Shown here one piece after another: positions 9,519-18,814 of a stretch of DNA of 64,000 nt (positions are counted from its first letter, which is position 1; every line of letters starts with the position of its first letter). The position numbers and the translations under genes were made by a program. Below the pieces are notes generated by a model. It searched no databases. It saw only the letters and a program-made list of their open reading frames with translations, and had not been told where the DNA came from. Source of the stretch: Gemmatimonadales bacterium (GTDB taxonomy: Bacteria > Krumholzibacteriota > Krumholzibacteriia > LZORAL124-64-63); contig JAHOYV010000022.1 of NCBI GenBank assembly GCA_019038745.1, positions 1 through 64,000 on the forward strand, written 5' to 3'.

Positions 9519-10259
9519 ATGTCCAAAATTTTCGATGCATACCGAAAAAGTGTTGAAAACAACCTTGCAGATAGAGTTGACGTTGTCCCCGATTTAGCCC
9601 GGGAGATTAGTCGGGCTGGAAGCCTTCAACTCTTTCCATATCTTCTGGGTAATCAAGCGGAAGAATTCCGCTTGTTGGCCAATCGTTTATTGAATATGCG
9701 AATTGGACAGCGAGGGGTCGTTTTGGCTTTTGCCTCCACTTCCAGCGGTGAGGGTGCCAGCTTCGTTTCTTACAACGCGGCCTCGGCACTGGCAAATGTC
9801 TACCATCAGAAAGTAGTCTGGCTGGATGGCAACTTTCTATCTCCTCAACAAAAACTGAAAACATCCCAACAAGTGTCCTTTAGCTCTTTGTTGCAGGACC
9901 CTCCACAGGCCGCATCCCTCCCGAAGGACCAAAGCCCATTGCTTCTCCCGGGGGGCAATAATCTGATTGGGGCCCGGGGCCTGTTCGCCGATGAACAATA
10001 CCCCAAACTTCTGGGCATACTGGCCAGCCAGTTCGATTTCGTTATCATAGACAGCCCTCCTGTTCTGAACAGTACTGACACTGCCTTGATGGTGGCCGAG
10101 ACCGATGGATTATTATTAGTAATCGAACAGAAACACCTGAAATACGAGGTCATTCAGCACGGAATACAATCGTTGGAAGAAAAGGGGGGCAAGGTGATGG
10201 GAACTATCATCAACCGCCGCCAATTTGATCTTCCCAAGATGATCTATGACCGTCTGTAG
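9519..10259 (+). CDS. CpsD/Wzc-like P-loop protein with degenerate Walker A (EPS export)
   Basis: The 246 residues match the cytoplasmic domain of bacterial tyrosine kinases (CpsD/CapB/Wzc C-terminal part), which control polysaccharide chain length with a membrane co-polymerase. The family's P-loop GEGKS reads GEGAS here, with Ala80 in place of the lysine. The Walker A' DxD reads LDGN (Asp103). The Walker B strand FVIIDSPPV (Asp178) is intact. No tyrosine cluster is present at the C-terminus. The gene is 12 bp upstream of the Wza-like gene and clearly belongs to the export operon. Family membership is secure. Kinase activity is doubtful, so a scaffold role is more likely. Confidence 0.85.
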   Translation: MSKIFDAYRKSVENNLADRVDVVPDLAREISRAGSLQLFPYLLGNQAEEFRLLANRLLNMRIGQRGVVLAFASTSSGEGASFVSYNAASALANVYHQKVVWLDGNFLSPQQKLKTSQQVSFSSLLQDPPQAASLPKDQSPLLLPGGNNLIGARGLFADEQYPKLLGILASQFDFVIIDSPPVLNSTDTALMVAETDGLLLVIEQKHLKYEVIQHGIQSLEEKGGKVMGTIINRRQFDLPKMIYDRL

Positions 10260-10271
10260 GCGAGGAGCATT

Positions 10272-11027
10272 ATGTTCAGGGATAAGCTCAGTTCCATTGC
10301 TTCACTGTTGGCCTGGTTAGCTCTCCTGGCCCTGGCTGGATGTGGTGGTTCGGAATTCGTGTCTCGCAATAATTTCGTGAAGTTCTCACCGGAGCAGAAA
10401 GAACAGCTTCGTCTGCAGAACGATCAGAGTTATCGGATCCAAGAAGGTGATATCCTCAAGGTTGCCTTCTTCTACTTGAACGAATTAACCCAGGATAACG
10501 TTATCGTCCTTCCTGATGGTTCGGTGAGTCTGGAGGGAATCGATCGGGCCGAGCTTGCGGGATTAACGGTCTTGGAGGCGGACGCCCTTTTGACGGCGGC
10601 CTATTCCTATGAGTACAGGAACCCCAATCTTTCGGTAATCGTAAGGGAAACCAGGGGGAAAAGGATCTACGTTACCGGGGAAGTGGGCAATCCAGGTCTA
10701 TACGAAGTTCCACCAAAGGGACTTGGTCTGATGAATGCTATTACGCTGGCCAATGGGTTTACTGATGACGCAGCCCGAGATGGAGTTGTTTTGATCAGGG
10801 TTACTCCCGAAGGGTATCTTTGCCAGGAAGTGAACCTGTCTGAGTTCTACACGGTTAAGGCAGGTGATCTCGGACCTCTTGAATTGGAGGGCTTCGACAT
10901 CATTTACGTGCCAAGATCCCGGTCCGGCGATTTTGCATACTTCTCCAGAGCTATTTTGAGTGGAGCGGCTAACATAATGGGGATCGTGGCGGATTTTCGG
11001 TATATCAAAACCGGGCAGAGGTATTAA
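10272..11027 (+). CDS. Polysaccharide export lipoprotein (Wza-like, SLBB domain)
   Basis: The product is an outer-membrane polysaccharide secretin-like channel subunit. The first 25 residues form a lipoprotein signal ending in LALAGCGG. Next comes the Poly_export domain (YRIQEGDILKVAFFY, then VLPDGSVSL), followed by an SLBB domain (IYVTGEVGNPGLYEV). At 251 residues it is shorter than E. coli Wza and has a single SLBB repeat, as in many non-enteric versions. A GAGGAG ribosome binding site precedes the ATG. It is the second gene of a tight four-gene export operon. Confidence 0.92.
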   Translation: MFRDKLSSIASLLAWLALLALAGCGGSEFVSRNNFVKFSPEQKEQLRLQNDQSYRIQEGDILKVAFFYLNELTQDNVIVLPDGSVSLEGIDRAELAGLTVLEADALLTAAYSYEYRNPNLSVIVRETRGKRIYVTGEVGNPGLYEVPPKGLGLMNAITLANGFTDDAARDGVVLIRVTPEGYLCQEVNLSEFYTVKAGDLGPLELEGFDIIYVPRSRSGDFAYFSRAILSGAANIMGIVADFRYIKTGQRY

Positions 11028-11033
11028 CTGATC

Positions 11034-12449
11034 ATGGTTGGAATAACCCCAGAAATCAAGAAAACTGGTTCGGGTGCTTTCTCGGGCATGTCGTTGCGTG
11101 ATGTGGTTTTTGTTCTGTACCGACGTAAGTGGGCCGTGTTGGTCACTTCTTTACCAATTATTCTTATTGGTGGGCTCAGCTTATTCAACCAGACCGGATC
11201 GTATACCGCCAGTTCCCGTGTGGTTGTCCAGTTGGTAGGAGTGGATCTTCCCCGTTGGGATGTGAGTGGGCGGGGAATCGATTACCGCACGGAGCTCAGC
11301 ACTTTTTCCAATATTGCAACTAGTTTGCCGGTGGTGGAAATAGCTGCCGAGGCTCTTGCTGATTCCATATCAATCATCCAGGAGTTGGATCCCAACCTTC
11401 TGGTGCTGGACCAGCCGGGAAATTTGCGGAATTTCCTGCATGGAGGTATTGAGGTTCTCCCAGTTGGAGAATCTCGAATTCTGGAGTTCAGGTTCAGCTC
11501 GGCCCATTACCGGATATCCCTTATGGCGGTGGGAGCAGTGCGGAACGCCTTTATTGAATACCACATCTTCGGACAAAAAAACCGGAAAGCCTTGGCTTAT
11601 TACGAAGAACAAACCGAACTCGTAAGAGCTGAGATCGACTCCCTTTTGGCCTTGCGTACAAGCGTTCATGAAACGGCTGGATATTCGTCTTTCGAACACG
11701 AACTCCAGTACGATGCCGGGCAGTTGGCTGAGGCGCGGAGCGATTTGGCAACCGAGATAATTTTGCGACGCTCTCTGGAAGTTACATACAATGGTCTTCT
11801 GGAGTCGCTGGAAGGGGACCCACGAGAATTTCCCATGGGTGAGGACGAGAGCCGTAGCTATTCAATGATCAACTGGCGAAATTTGGTTTCAAAACACGAA
11901 GATGAATTGAACTCCCTTCTTTCGGTGCACACTCCGGAAAGTGTCCAAGTTTTGCGACAGATAGAATTGTTGAATCGTACGGTTGAGCGCCTGATGATAG
12001 AGGAAATGAATTATGTCAAGAGTATGGAAATTTCCCTTCTGGCTGCCAAGGAGCGGGAAAAATCCATGGAGGAAAATGTTAGAGTTCTGAAGAAGCGAAA
12101 CCAGAGAGCCCCGGCAGCCTATCAAAAAATTTCCTCGCTCGATACAGAGATTCAATCCCTTCGCGGGTTATTTGAGGATCTCCAGGGTAAAATGGGGGAA
12201 GTGCGTCTAAGCGAGCTGGCTGATGAGCGCGTGAGCTCGGTCCTGCCTTTGACCGAACCGGAAATGATGGCCCTGTTTGGCGGCGGCCAGAAGTTCATCT
12301 ATTTATTATTGATTATGGTGTTCGGAACGGCTACAGGTATTGTGGTTGCTTTCATTTTGGAAATGATGGATCACAGAATTTTGGCACCGCGCCAAGTGGA
12401 GGAATATCTAAAACTGCCGGTCTTCGCCAGCGTTTCAAAGGTGGAATGA
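11034..12449 (+). CDS. Wzz/GumC-like chain-length determinant (polysaccharide co-polymerase)
   Basis: This inner-membrane protein links polymerase and export channel. The 471 residues have a short cytoplasmic N-terminus (LRDVVFVLYRRKW), a first membrane helix near 32-50, a long periplasmic part rich in predicted coiled coil (about 190-400), and a second membrane helix near 420-445. It ends with the cytoplasmic segment RQVEEYLKLPVFASV that is typical of Wzz domains. No kinase domain is fused, which fits the separate CpsD-like gene two places upstream. It starts 6 bp after the Wza-like stop. Confidence 0.9.
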   Translation: MVGITPEIKKTGSGAFSGMSLRDVVFVLYRRKWAVLVTSLPIILIGGLSLFNQTGSYTASSRVVVQLVGVDLPRWDVSGRGIDYRTELSTFSNIATSLPVVEIAAEALADSISIIQELDPNLLVLDQPGNLRNFLHGGIEVLPVGESRILEFRFSSAHYRISLMAVGAVRNAFIEYHIFGQKNRKALAYYEEQTELVRAEIDSLLALRTSVHETAGYSSFEHELQYDAGQLAEARSDLATEIILRRSLEVTYNGLLESLEGDPREFPMGEDESRSYSMINWRNLVSKHEDELNSLLSVHTPESVQVLRQIELLNRTVERLMIEEMNYVKSMEISLLAAKEREKSMEENVRVLKKRNQRAPAAYQKISSLDTEIQSLRGLFEDLQGKMGEVRLSELADERVSSVLPLTEPEMMALFGGGQKFIYLLLIMVFGTATGIVVAFILEMMDHRILAPRQVEEYLKLPVFASVSKVE

Positions 12450-12450
12450 A

Positions 12451-13968
12451 TTGGCGAGGGAACGAAAACTTCTGCCTGGGATTGATCGCTGGCGGGATCC
12501 TCGTATTTCGAACCGGGTTTTTTCCTACCTCGGCCATATACTGATTCTCCTGTTGGCACTTTTCTTTTCCCATTTCATTGTCCAACGGCTCGGGACCCCG
12601 ATGTTGATGGTCTGCTTGGTAATGTTGGTCTTTGGAAGTGTTTACGCCTATTTCTCTTTCCGATCCCTGTTTCTTCCTTTCATTGTATGGGTGTTGGCCA
12701 TAGGGGGGTTTCGTTTCCTTTGGTCCTTGAATGTGCCTGTTCTGCCCGATCTTTATATAGATCGTTTAGCCATGATCTGGCTCGGCCTCGTTTTTACAAT
12801 CAAGTTTGTGGTAAATCGTAGGGTTTTGCGGGGGCCGTTTTTGCTGGACTCGTTGATTCTGGCCAATGGTCTATACATTTTGGTTCGCGTCTATTTAGAC
12901 GGAAACATCTATTTCCACACATGGACAATGAGCTTCCTGATCCCATATTCGGCTTATTTCCTGGCCAAAAACATCATAACGAAAACAAAAATGGTTCGCC
13001 AGTTCCTCTGGGTTCTGCTGATCCTTTTAGTCTATTATGAAGTAATATCGATTGCCGAAAAGTTTGACATCAATTGGTTGATCTGGCCAAAAAGGATCAT
13101 ATCAGAAGGAAGTCACTGGAAAGGACGGTCTGGTGGGCCATATTTGCACGCTCCCCTGTTTGGGACGGTTATTGGTATGTTGTTGCCCATCCACTTGTAT
13201 TTTTTGGCTACGGTTCGTTCTACTTCGAAAAGGACCCTGCTCCTGGTCAGTTTTCTGCTTTGCTTTGCCGGGTTGTATTTCACTTATACACGAGGTGCCT
13301 GGTTGGCAGGAGTTGCGGCTTTGGGTACAACGGTATTTCTGAACCGGAGACATTATCTGCGAATGGTAATGCCCGCTTTGATTGTTGTCCCCCTGTTGGG
13401 CATTTTTTTTCTGGGAATAGGGCAGGATACTTTCATGAAGGAGAGGGTCGGGAACGAACATACGATTTCAAGCCGTCTGGGAACCGCAGTTACTGCCTTA
13501 CGAATGTGGAAGGCCAATCCTCTCTTGGGGGTGGGGTTTTTCCAGTTTCGGCATCTGCAGAAGGAGTACGTTCAGCCCGTGGATATTCCACTGATGGGGT
13601 CGGTCAAGTATTCGGAAATGCTGCTGGTACCGATCCATGATATTTACCTAGGTCCCCTAGCCGAGGACGGACTTGTGGGAGCGTTACTTCAGGGATCAAT
13701 TTATTTGTTCATTTTATTGGCATTTTTGAAGAAATATAAAAAGCGAGAAAAGAACGACCACTTCGCAACCTATATTCTTCCAATTTTCGGGGGATTATGG
13801 ATCGGATATCTTGTGGGCGGGCTTGCCATTGACTATAGGTTCTTTTCCATAGTTGGGGCATTGTTCTATATGTTTGCGGGTATTACTGTTGGGCTCGATT
13901 CCGATGAGGATCAGGGGATGGAGGAATTTGAAGACGAAGTTAGGGGCTCGGGACGGCAAATGGAGTGA
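12451..13968 (+). CDS. O-antigen polymerase/ligase family membrane protein (Wzy-like)
   Basis: A very hydrophobic protein of 505 residues with about ten to twelve predicted membrane helices. It has the family loop around YFTYTRGAWLAG and a large extracytoplasmic segment with the VGFFQFRHL region, as seen in Wzy_C/O-antigen ligase proteins. It would join repeat units or attach glycan to an acceptor in the periplasm. The start is a TTG one base after the stop of the Wzz-like gene, with AGGTGG upstream. The only ATG nearby is out of frame. It is the last gene of the export operon. Confidence 0.85.
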   Translation: MARERKLLPGIDRWRDPRISNRVFSYLGHILILLLALFFSHFIVQRLGTPMLMVCLVMLVFGSVYAYFSFRSLFLPFIVWVLAIGGFRFLWSLNVPVLPDLYIDRLAMIWLGLVFTIKFVVNRRVLRGPFLLDSLILANGLYILVRVYLDGNIYFHTWTMSFLIPYSAYFLAKNIITKTKMVRQFLWVLLILLVYYEVISIAEKFDINWLIWPKRIISEGSHWKGRSGGPYLHAPLFGTVIGMLLPIHLYFLATVRSTSKRTLLLVSFLLCFAGLYFTYTRGAWLAGVAALGTTVFLNRRHYLRMVMPALIVVPLLGIFFLGIGQDTFMKERVGNEHTISSRLGTAVTALRMWKANPLLGVGFFQFRHLQKEYVQPVDIPLMGSVKYSEMLLVPIHDIYLGPLAEDGLVGALLQGSIYLFILLAFLKKYKKREKNDHFATYILPIFGGLWIGYLVGGLAIDYRFFSIVGALFYMFAGITVGLDSDEDQGMEEFEDEVRGSGRQME

Positions 13969-14058
13969 CCGAGCTGGAATTGTCCACAACGAAAACTACG
14001 CCGTGCAAACGAGTTGGGCGGCATGAGGTTGATTTACAGGTGGCACTACTGAAGCAAT

Positions 14059-15336
14059 ATGAAGCAAAAAAATGTTCCCCGGTACGGAGGTAGGCCAGTG
14101 ATTCCGTCCAGTGATCGGAGGGGATCATGTAACCATGTGGTTGGTCACCTGATGGAAGGGTTGGGAGTGGGTGGGGCCCAGGTTTATGTGGCTCACCTTG
14201 CAAACACTCATGCTGAATTGGGGAGGGATTCCAGGGTTATCGTACTAAATACACCCGGTGAACTATCCAAGCGTCTCAGCTCCGCAGTTAAGGTTCAGTA
14301 CCTGGGGTTCCGCAGGGCTTCCATCCGAAATCCCCTGCGTTTTTTGTTCTCTTTGTTTGCCGGGTACAGGAAACTTACCCTAGCAGTGGAAGAAAATGGC
14401 ATTGAGGTTCTTCAGACGCACTTACCTGACACCAATCTCTGGGGGCTGCTCCTTTCCCTGACTGGAAAGTGCCGGGTGGTAATTACGATACACAACAACA
14501 ACTTCCTTCCCGCCCAGGGGGGAACAAAGTTTGGAAGTATGGTCAAGCGGTATGCCTATAGATTGATGGTACGACGATGTGGGGCGGTGGTGACGGTTTC
14601 CAGGGAAGTCCGAAACAGCCTGCAGTCTCAGTTAAATTTGACCGATGAAGAAATTGCAAAGATCCATGTTGTAACCAACGGCGTTCCTATTCCTCCCTTG
14701 GCGAGTCCAGAGGAACGAATGCGTACGAGGGCGACCTTGGGAGTGAACGAAGACGAACTGTTGATTTTGGGTGCAGGTCGTCTTACGGAGGCCAAGAATT
14801 TCCAACTCCTGGTAGAGGCCATGGCGTTGTTGCGGGAACAGGGTCTGTACCCGAAGGTTCTGATTGCTGGGGAAGGGCACTTGAGGCTTGATCTTGAGCG
14901 CAGGATACGGGAATTGGATTTGGTGGAACAATTCAATTTGCCGGGTAACCTGGAAAATCTGGGAGAAGTAATGCAGGCCTCCGATCTACTGGCTATGCCA
15001 TCCCTATATGAGGGGTTGCCTCTGGTGTTGCTGGAATCCATGGCTCGTGGCCGCCCTGTTGTGGGTACCAAGATTAGTGGTTTGATTGACGTCCTGGAAG
15101 ATGGACAACACGGCCTGCTGGTGGACGAGGGAGATGTCGAAGGATTCGCATCCTCCCTGGCAAAATTGCTGAAGGATCCCGGTTTGCGATCTCGAATGGG
15201 GAAAGAATGCAGGCTTCATGTCGAGAAACATTTCGATTTTCAGCGAGTATACTCCGATCTATGCAAGGTGTATAATTTGGCAGCCGGGTCCCCAGGAGTG
15301 GGCGATCCCGGCCTTTTCTCGGGAAGAACTCTGTGA
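14059..15336 (+). CDS. Glycosyltransferase, GT4 family
   Basis: The 425-residue GT-B enzyme adds a sugar to a growing lipid-linked glycan on the cytoplasmic side of the membrane. The donor-binding glycine motif GLGVGGAQVYVA lies near residue 35 and the nucleotide-sugar motif is SLYEGLPLVLLESMARG. The N-terminus is about 25 residues longer than usual. The ATG at 14059 has only a weak ribosome binding site, and a GTG near 14135 behind GGAGGGG is an alternative start. It is clearly paralogous to the gene at 18815-20008: both share YLGF-RASIR, QTHLP and TIHNNN/TVHNNE segments at matching places. The next gene overlaps its stop. Confidence 0.88.
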   Translation: MKQKNVPRYGGRPVIPSSDRRGSCNHVVGHLMEGLGVGGAQVYVAHLANTHAELGRDSRVIVLNTPGELSKRLSSAVKVQYLGFRRASIRNPLRFLFSLFAGYRKLTLAVEENGIEVLQTHLPDTNLWGLLLSLTGKCRVVITIHNNNFLPAQGGTKFGSMVKRYAYRLMVRRCGAVVTVSREVRNSLQSQLNLTDEEIAKIHVVTNGVPIPPLASPEERMRTRATLGVNEDELLILGAGRLTEAKNFQLLVEAMALLREQGLYPKVLIAGEGHLRLDLERRIRELDLVEQFNLPGNLENLGEVMQASDLLAMPSLYEGLPLVLLESMARGRPVVGTKISGLIDVLEDGQHGLLVDEGDVEGFASSLAKLLKDPGLRSRMGKECRLHVEKHFDFQRVYSDLCKVYNLAAGSPGVGDPGLFSGRTL

Positions 15337-16310
15337 AAGTCCTGCACGTTGTTGGCGGTTACCCCACTCTTGAGAAACCCAGTCACCAAGTATTCATAAA
15401 AACCCAGATCGATTCACTGGTAAAGGCGGGTGTGGATTGTGAAGTGCTGCTGTTGAAAGGGCGGGGTCCCCGTAAATATTTTTTTGGCCGACCTCAAATA
15501 CGGGCACGGCTTTTGGCGGAAAACTATGACTTAATCCATGCCCATTATACTTATTGTGCATTCATTGCATTGGGCATGGGGTTGCCACTGGTCACATCTT
15601 TCCTAGGTAGCGACCTGTACGGATATCCTCGCAAGGACGGGTCTTTTCCTTGGCTCTCAAGAGCCGCGCACATTCGATTGTCCCGGTTTGTGATTCGGCG
15701 TTCATCTGTCGGTATAGTAAAGTCGGAAAAGATGATGACGGATTTGGGGTTGCCTCTTCAAATTGTGCCGAACGGTGTGGATTTTGATCGGTTCAAGCCA
15801 CTTTCCAAGTTCGATCGGTCTCGACTTAGGAAAGATTTGGGTCTGGCTGAGGGAACCTCTTACGTTCTGTTCGCGGGTAACCCGGACTTGCCCCGCAAGA
15901 GATTCGACTTGGCCGAGGCCGCTGTTACAATTGCCGGGCTATCCGTGGAATTTCCCCTGAAATTGCTTGTCCTGAAAAATCAACCCCATGAGCTGGTTGT
16001 TCAGCATATGCAGGCTTGTGACATGTTGATACTGACCTCATCCCTTGAGGGATCACCCAACGTGGTAAAGGAAGCCATGGCCTGTGATTTGCCCGTAGTG
16101 GCGGTGGAGGTGGGAGATACGCTGGATCGGTTGACCGGGGTCCCGGGTTGTCGGGTAACCGCGGATGAAAGTCCAAGTGCGATTGGCCGGTTAGTAGCCG
16201 AGGTGCTTGTTTCAAAAGAGATCTGTGGTGGAAGGGAAGCCGTAGGTCCTCTTGAAATGGACCTGGTAGCCGGGCGGATCAAGGAAATCTATGAATCCGT
16301 TCTGTCTTGA
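15333..16310 (+). CDS. Glycosyltransferase, GT4 family
   Basis: The GTG start overlaps the previous stop by four bases, so the two enzymes are translationally coupled. The 325 residues contain the N-terminal acceptor half (HVVGGYPTLEKPSHQVF, then SFLGSDLYGYPR) and the C-terminal donor half with LTSSLEGSPNVVKEAMACDLPVV carrying the E-x7-E motif. It is short for GT4 but not truncated. Substrate is unknown. Confidence 0.88.
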   Translation: MKVLHVVGGYPTLEKPSHQVFIKTQIDSLVKAGVDCEVLLLKGRGPRKYFFGRPQIRARLLAENYDLIHAHYTYCAFIALGMGLPLVTSFLGSDLYGYPRKDGSFPWLSRAAHIRLSRFVIRRSSVGIVKSEKMMTDLGLPLQIVPNGVDFDRFKPLSKFDRSRLRKDLGLAEGTSYVLFAGNPDLPRKRFDLAEAAVTIAGLSVEFPLKLLVLKNQPHELVVQHMQACDMLILTSSLEGSPNVVKEAMACDLPVVAVEVGDTLDRLTGVPGCRVTADESPSAIGRLVAEVLVSKEICGGREAVGPLEMDLVAGRIKEIYESVLS

Positions 16311-16322
16311 CGGATGAAGTGT

Positions 16323-17315
16323 TTATTCGGACTTAAGGATTGAGAAGACTGCGTTGCAACCTTCCTTTTCGAGATTGAATTCGCCTTCGATTGTTTGTTT
16401 TTCCAAGTTGAAGCAAACCACACGGGTGGGAAGTTTCCCGGCGTCCTTTCGCATCCCGGCCTTGAATTTCACCCAGCGCACATTTTCCCTGAATTTGCTA
16501 GGTCGTAACCGTGAAAACCCGACTAGGACCCTATCTTCGTCCAAAATGTGGAGACCACGGCACCAACCCAGGGTTTTGTCGTTGCCAGTAATTTTGTTCA
16601 AGTCGTAAACCCTCAGAACCTTGCAACTAAGGAGATCGGCTACCGCCACATGGCCGTCCACGGTGGTGAAGGTGACCTGGTCGCCAACAACGACTCCGTC
16701 GTGAATTTTTTCCAAACCGATGTTGATCCGTTTGGAGGGGTTGGTGAGACAAAAAGCGTCACGTTGAACGAACCGGGAAACCCACAAATCATCGCCGTGT
16801 TCGAAAACATAGTTTGGGTGCGAGTGATGTGGCTTGGTCGTAACGACGCGGCGGTAGTCTTTTTCCCGATCGAAACGATCCCAGGGATTTTCGTCAACCA
16901 GGGTACTCCATTCTTTGACCAACTTGCCAGCCGGGGTCAGCTCCAAAACCAGATCCAATCCGGTATTGGCCACCAGGAAGTTGCCGTCCCCATTTACCTT
17001 AACGTGGTGGACATCGTTCAACCAAGGATGGGAGGCGTAACCGATCTGGCGGAAATCCGGCAGGGAATAGGTCAGTATTTCGGTTTGGGTACAGACAACC
17101 AAGTTGCCTTTGGCAATGGATCCTGCCTTGAAAACGATATTTGCCTTGGGGTCCTCGGGACGAATTTCAATTGGCGTACTGTAGGTGGCACATTCGGCTA
17201 TACTTCCGTTCCTGTCGTCGAACGAGAAGATGGACGCCTTCCCGTAACTGAACCACTCTATATGGCCTTTGGCGTTTGGCCGCTGGCGGCCGCCTGTGAC
17301 GTAGTAGATACTCAA
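16323..17315 (-). CDS. Predicted beta-propeller protein of unknown function in EPS locus
   Basis: I do not recognise a named family. The 330 residues show repeated strand-turn-strand blocks such as NDVHHVKVNGDGNFLVANTG, VVGDQVTFTTVDGHVAVAD and GLHILDEDRVLVGFSR, which suggest a six- or seven-bladed propeller. They recall the histidine-containing propellers of aryl-sulfotransferase-like or TIGR03032-like proteins. A histidine-rich stretch, KPHHSHPNY, could line an active site. There is no signal peptide. The start is a TTG at 17315 with AGAGG upstream. It is transcribed convergently with the preceding glycosyltransferase and towards it. Confidence 0.6.
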   Translation of the reverse strand: MSIYYVTGGRQRPNAKGHIEWFSYGKASIFSFDDRNGSIAECATYSTPIEIRPEDPKANIVFKAGSIAKGNLVVCTQTEILTYSLPDFRQIGYASHPWLNDVHHVKVNGDGNFLVANTGLDLVLELTPAGKLVKEWSTLVDENPWDRFDREKDYRRVVTTKPHHSHPNYVFEHGDDLWVSRFVQRDAFCLTNPSKRINIGLEKIHDGVVVGDQVTFTTVDGHVAVADLLSCKVLRVYDLNKITGNDKTLGWCRGLHILDEDRVLVGFSRLRPSKFRENVRWVKFKAGMRKDAGKLPTRVVCFNLEKQTIEGEFNLEKEGCNAVFSILKSE

Positions 17316-17463
17316 TGAAAACCTCTGGATCCATCAATTTTCAAGGTCAATGATTCCCCAAAAATAGGCAATCGCTTCCACTGCGCAATGTATCGGTCGG
17401 TTTTTCTAGGATGTGAGAGGGGAAATCTGGGCGAGCGAGGGGCAGATGCAATCTTGATCATTG

Positions 17464-18564
17464 TTATGAAAGGTCCGGGTTATTGATTTTGGATATCTCA
17501 GCGAAATTGTGATCCCACAGTTCAAGCACCGAAGACAGAGAAAACCGGTCCACGATTCTTGGCGCCAGGGATCCAAGCCCTGCCCGCTTTTCCTCCGAGC
17601 CTATCAAATCCGCCAAGGCGGTTGCCATGGCGGCCGGATCGCTGACCGGGATGAGTATTCCGTCAGTTCCGTCCTGAATAATATCAGCAGGTCCGCTTGG
17701 GCAATCCGTTGACGCTACCGGCAACCCGGCCGCCATGGCCTCGCACAGGGCGTTGGGGAACCCTTCTGTTCGGGAAGGTAGAAGAAAGAGGTCAGCAGCC
17801 CTTAGCCAAGGCCAGGGGTTTTTTACCCGACCCTGAAACTGGACTCGATTTGTCAATCCAAGCCGATTTCGCTGAGCTTCCAGATCTTGTCGCAAGGGCC
17901 CTTCCCCAAGGACAATTAATTGCCATTCATTACATGATGCAGGCAAAAGGGCCACCGCTTCAAGGGCAATGTCGAACCCCTTTTGCCACATCAGACGGCC
18001 CATGCAAAGAATGGTGGGGCGGTCGAAATGAACGATTTCGTTTTGACCGGGCTGTTCGGCCTGGGGAAACACTGGATTGGGGATGACCCTGACCCGGCCA
18101 GGTACCCATGGTTCAAAAAGCCGTGCAGCAGTGGGGGTCTGGGCGATGAGGCGCGTGGCAAGGGGGTACGTGAGCCGGCGCAGGGAATGCCAGATTTTGC
18201 CGATCTTTTTGACCCTTGGGTCCAGCCTCTCGGAAATGAAAACGGGGATGCCAAGTCCGGCTGTAGCCATCAGTACCAGGATATTCGTGAAGACGAGGAA
18301 ACTGACCACAAAATCCGGTCGCCTATGGGAGATATGGCGCCGAATATCCCTTATGATTCGAATTTGGCGACCCGGGCCGACAGTGGTGGCAAGAGGAAGA
18401 TGCCGAACGTTGGGATCCAGGGGATAGTCGGTTTGTTCGCCGTTGCCATGGGTCGTTAAAATTTCAATTTCCCACCCACGTTCCGACCATGCGTTGGCAA
18501 GAGCGGCCATGACCCTCTCTGCTCCTCCCGCCTGCAATGATGAAATAACTAAAACAAGGTGCAT
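17464..18564 (-). CDS. Glycosyltransferase, GT4 family (AmsD/PglH-like)
   Basis: The 366 residues begin with VISSLQAGGAERVMAALANAW, the classic GT4 N-terminal loop of enzymes that act on undecaprenyl-linked glycans. They contain the donor motif PSRTEGFPNALCEAMAAGLPV with both glutamates. The length and motifs resemble HexNAc or galactosyl transferases of the AmsD/PglH group. It is on the minus strand, divergent from the next glycosyltransferase, with a 250-bp gap between them that must contain both promoters. Confidence 0.88.
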   Translation of the reverse strand: MHLVLVISSLQAGGAERVMAALANAWSERGWEIEILTTHGNGEQTDYPLDPNVRHLPLATTVGPGRQIRIIRDIRRHISHRRPDFVVSFLVFTNILVLMATAGLGIPVFISERLDPRVKKIGKIWHSLRRLTYPLATRLIAQTPTAARLFEPWVPGRVRVIPNPVFPQAEQPGQNEIVHFDRPTILCMGRLMWQKGFDIALEAVALLPASCNEWQLIVLGEGPLRQDLEAQRNRLGLTNRVQFQGRVKNPWPWLRAADLFLLPSRTEGFPNALCEAMAAGLPVASTDCPSGPADIIQDGTDGILIPVSDPAAMATALADLIGSEEKRAGLGSLAPRIVDRFSLSSVLELWDHNFAEISKINNPDLS

Positions 18565-18692
18565 GGAGATTCTTTTCCGATAAAGACCCGCTCCGGAGGC
18601 GGACCCAATGGTTTAGTCTTTCCCGGGGGCCGGGAGAATTCGTCTCACGTCGGAGTTTGGTTTATCACATACCTACGGATTGTTCAACTGCC

Positions 18693-18716
18693 GGGTGGTC
18701 TGATGGGTGGTCTGAT
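18693..18716. repeat. 12-bp tandem duplication in divergent promoter region
   Basis: Two adjacent copies of gggtggtctgat lie between the two divergent glycosyltransferase genes, followed by a partial third copy (gttgttgtctga). It may be a slipped-strand duplication or a tandem regulator site. Confidence 0.5.
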
Positions 18717-18814
18717 GTTGTTGTCTGAAATCCTGCGTCACGATCATCCCTTGACGGCATCGAATCTGGAAGGAATTATTACAGGAGTAGGACTTCCACC
18801 AATATTGAGGGAAT

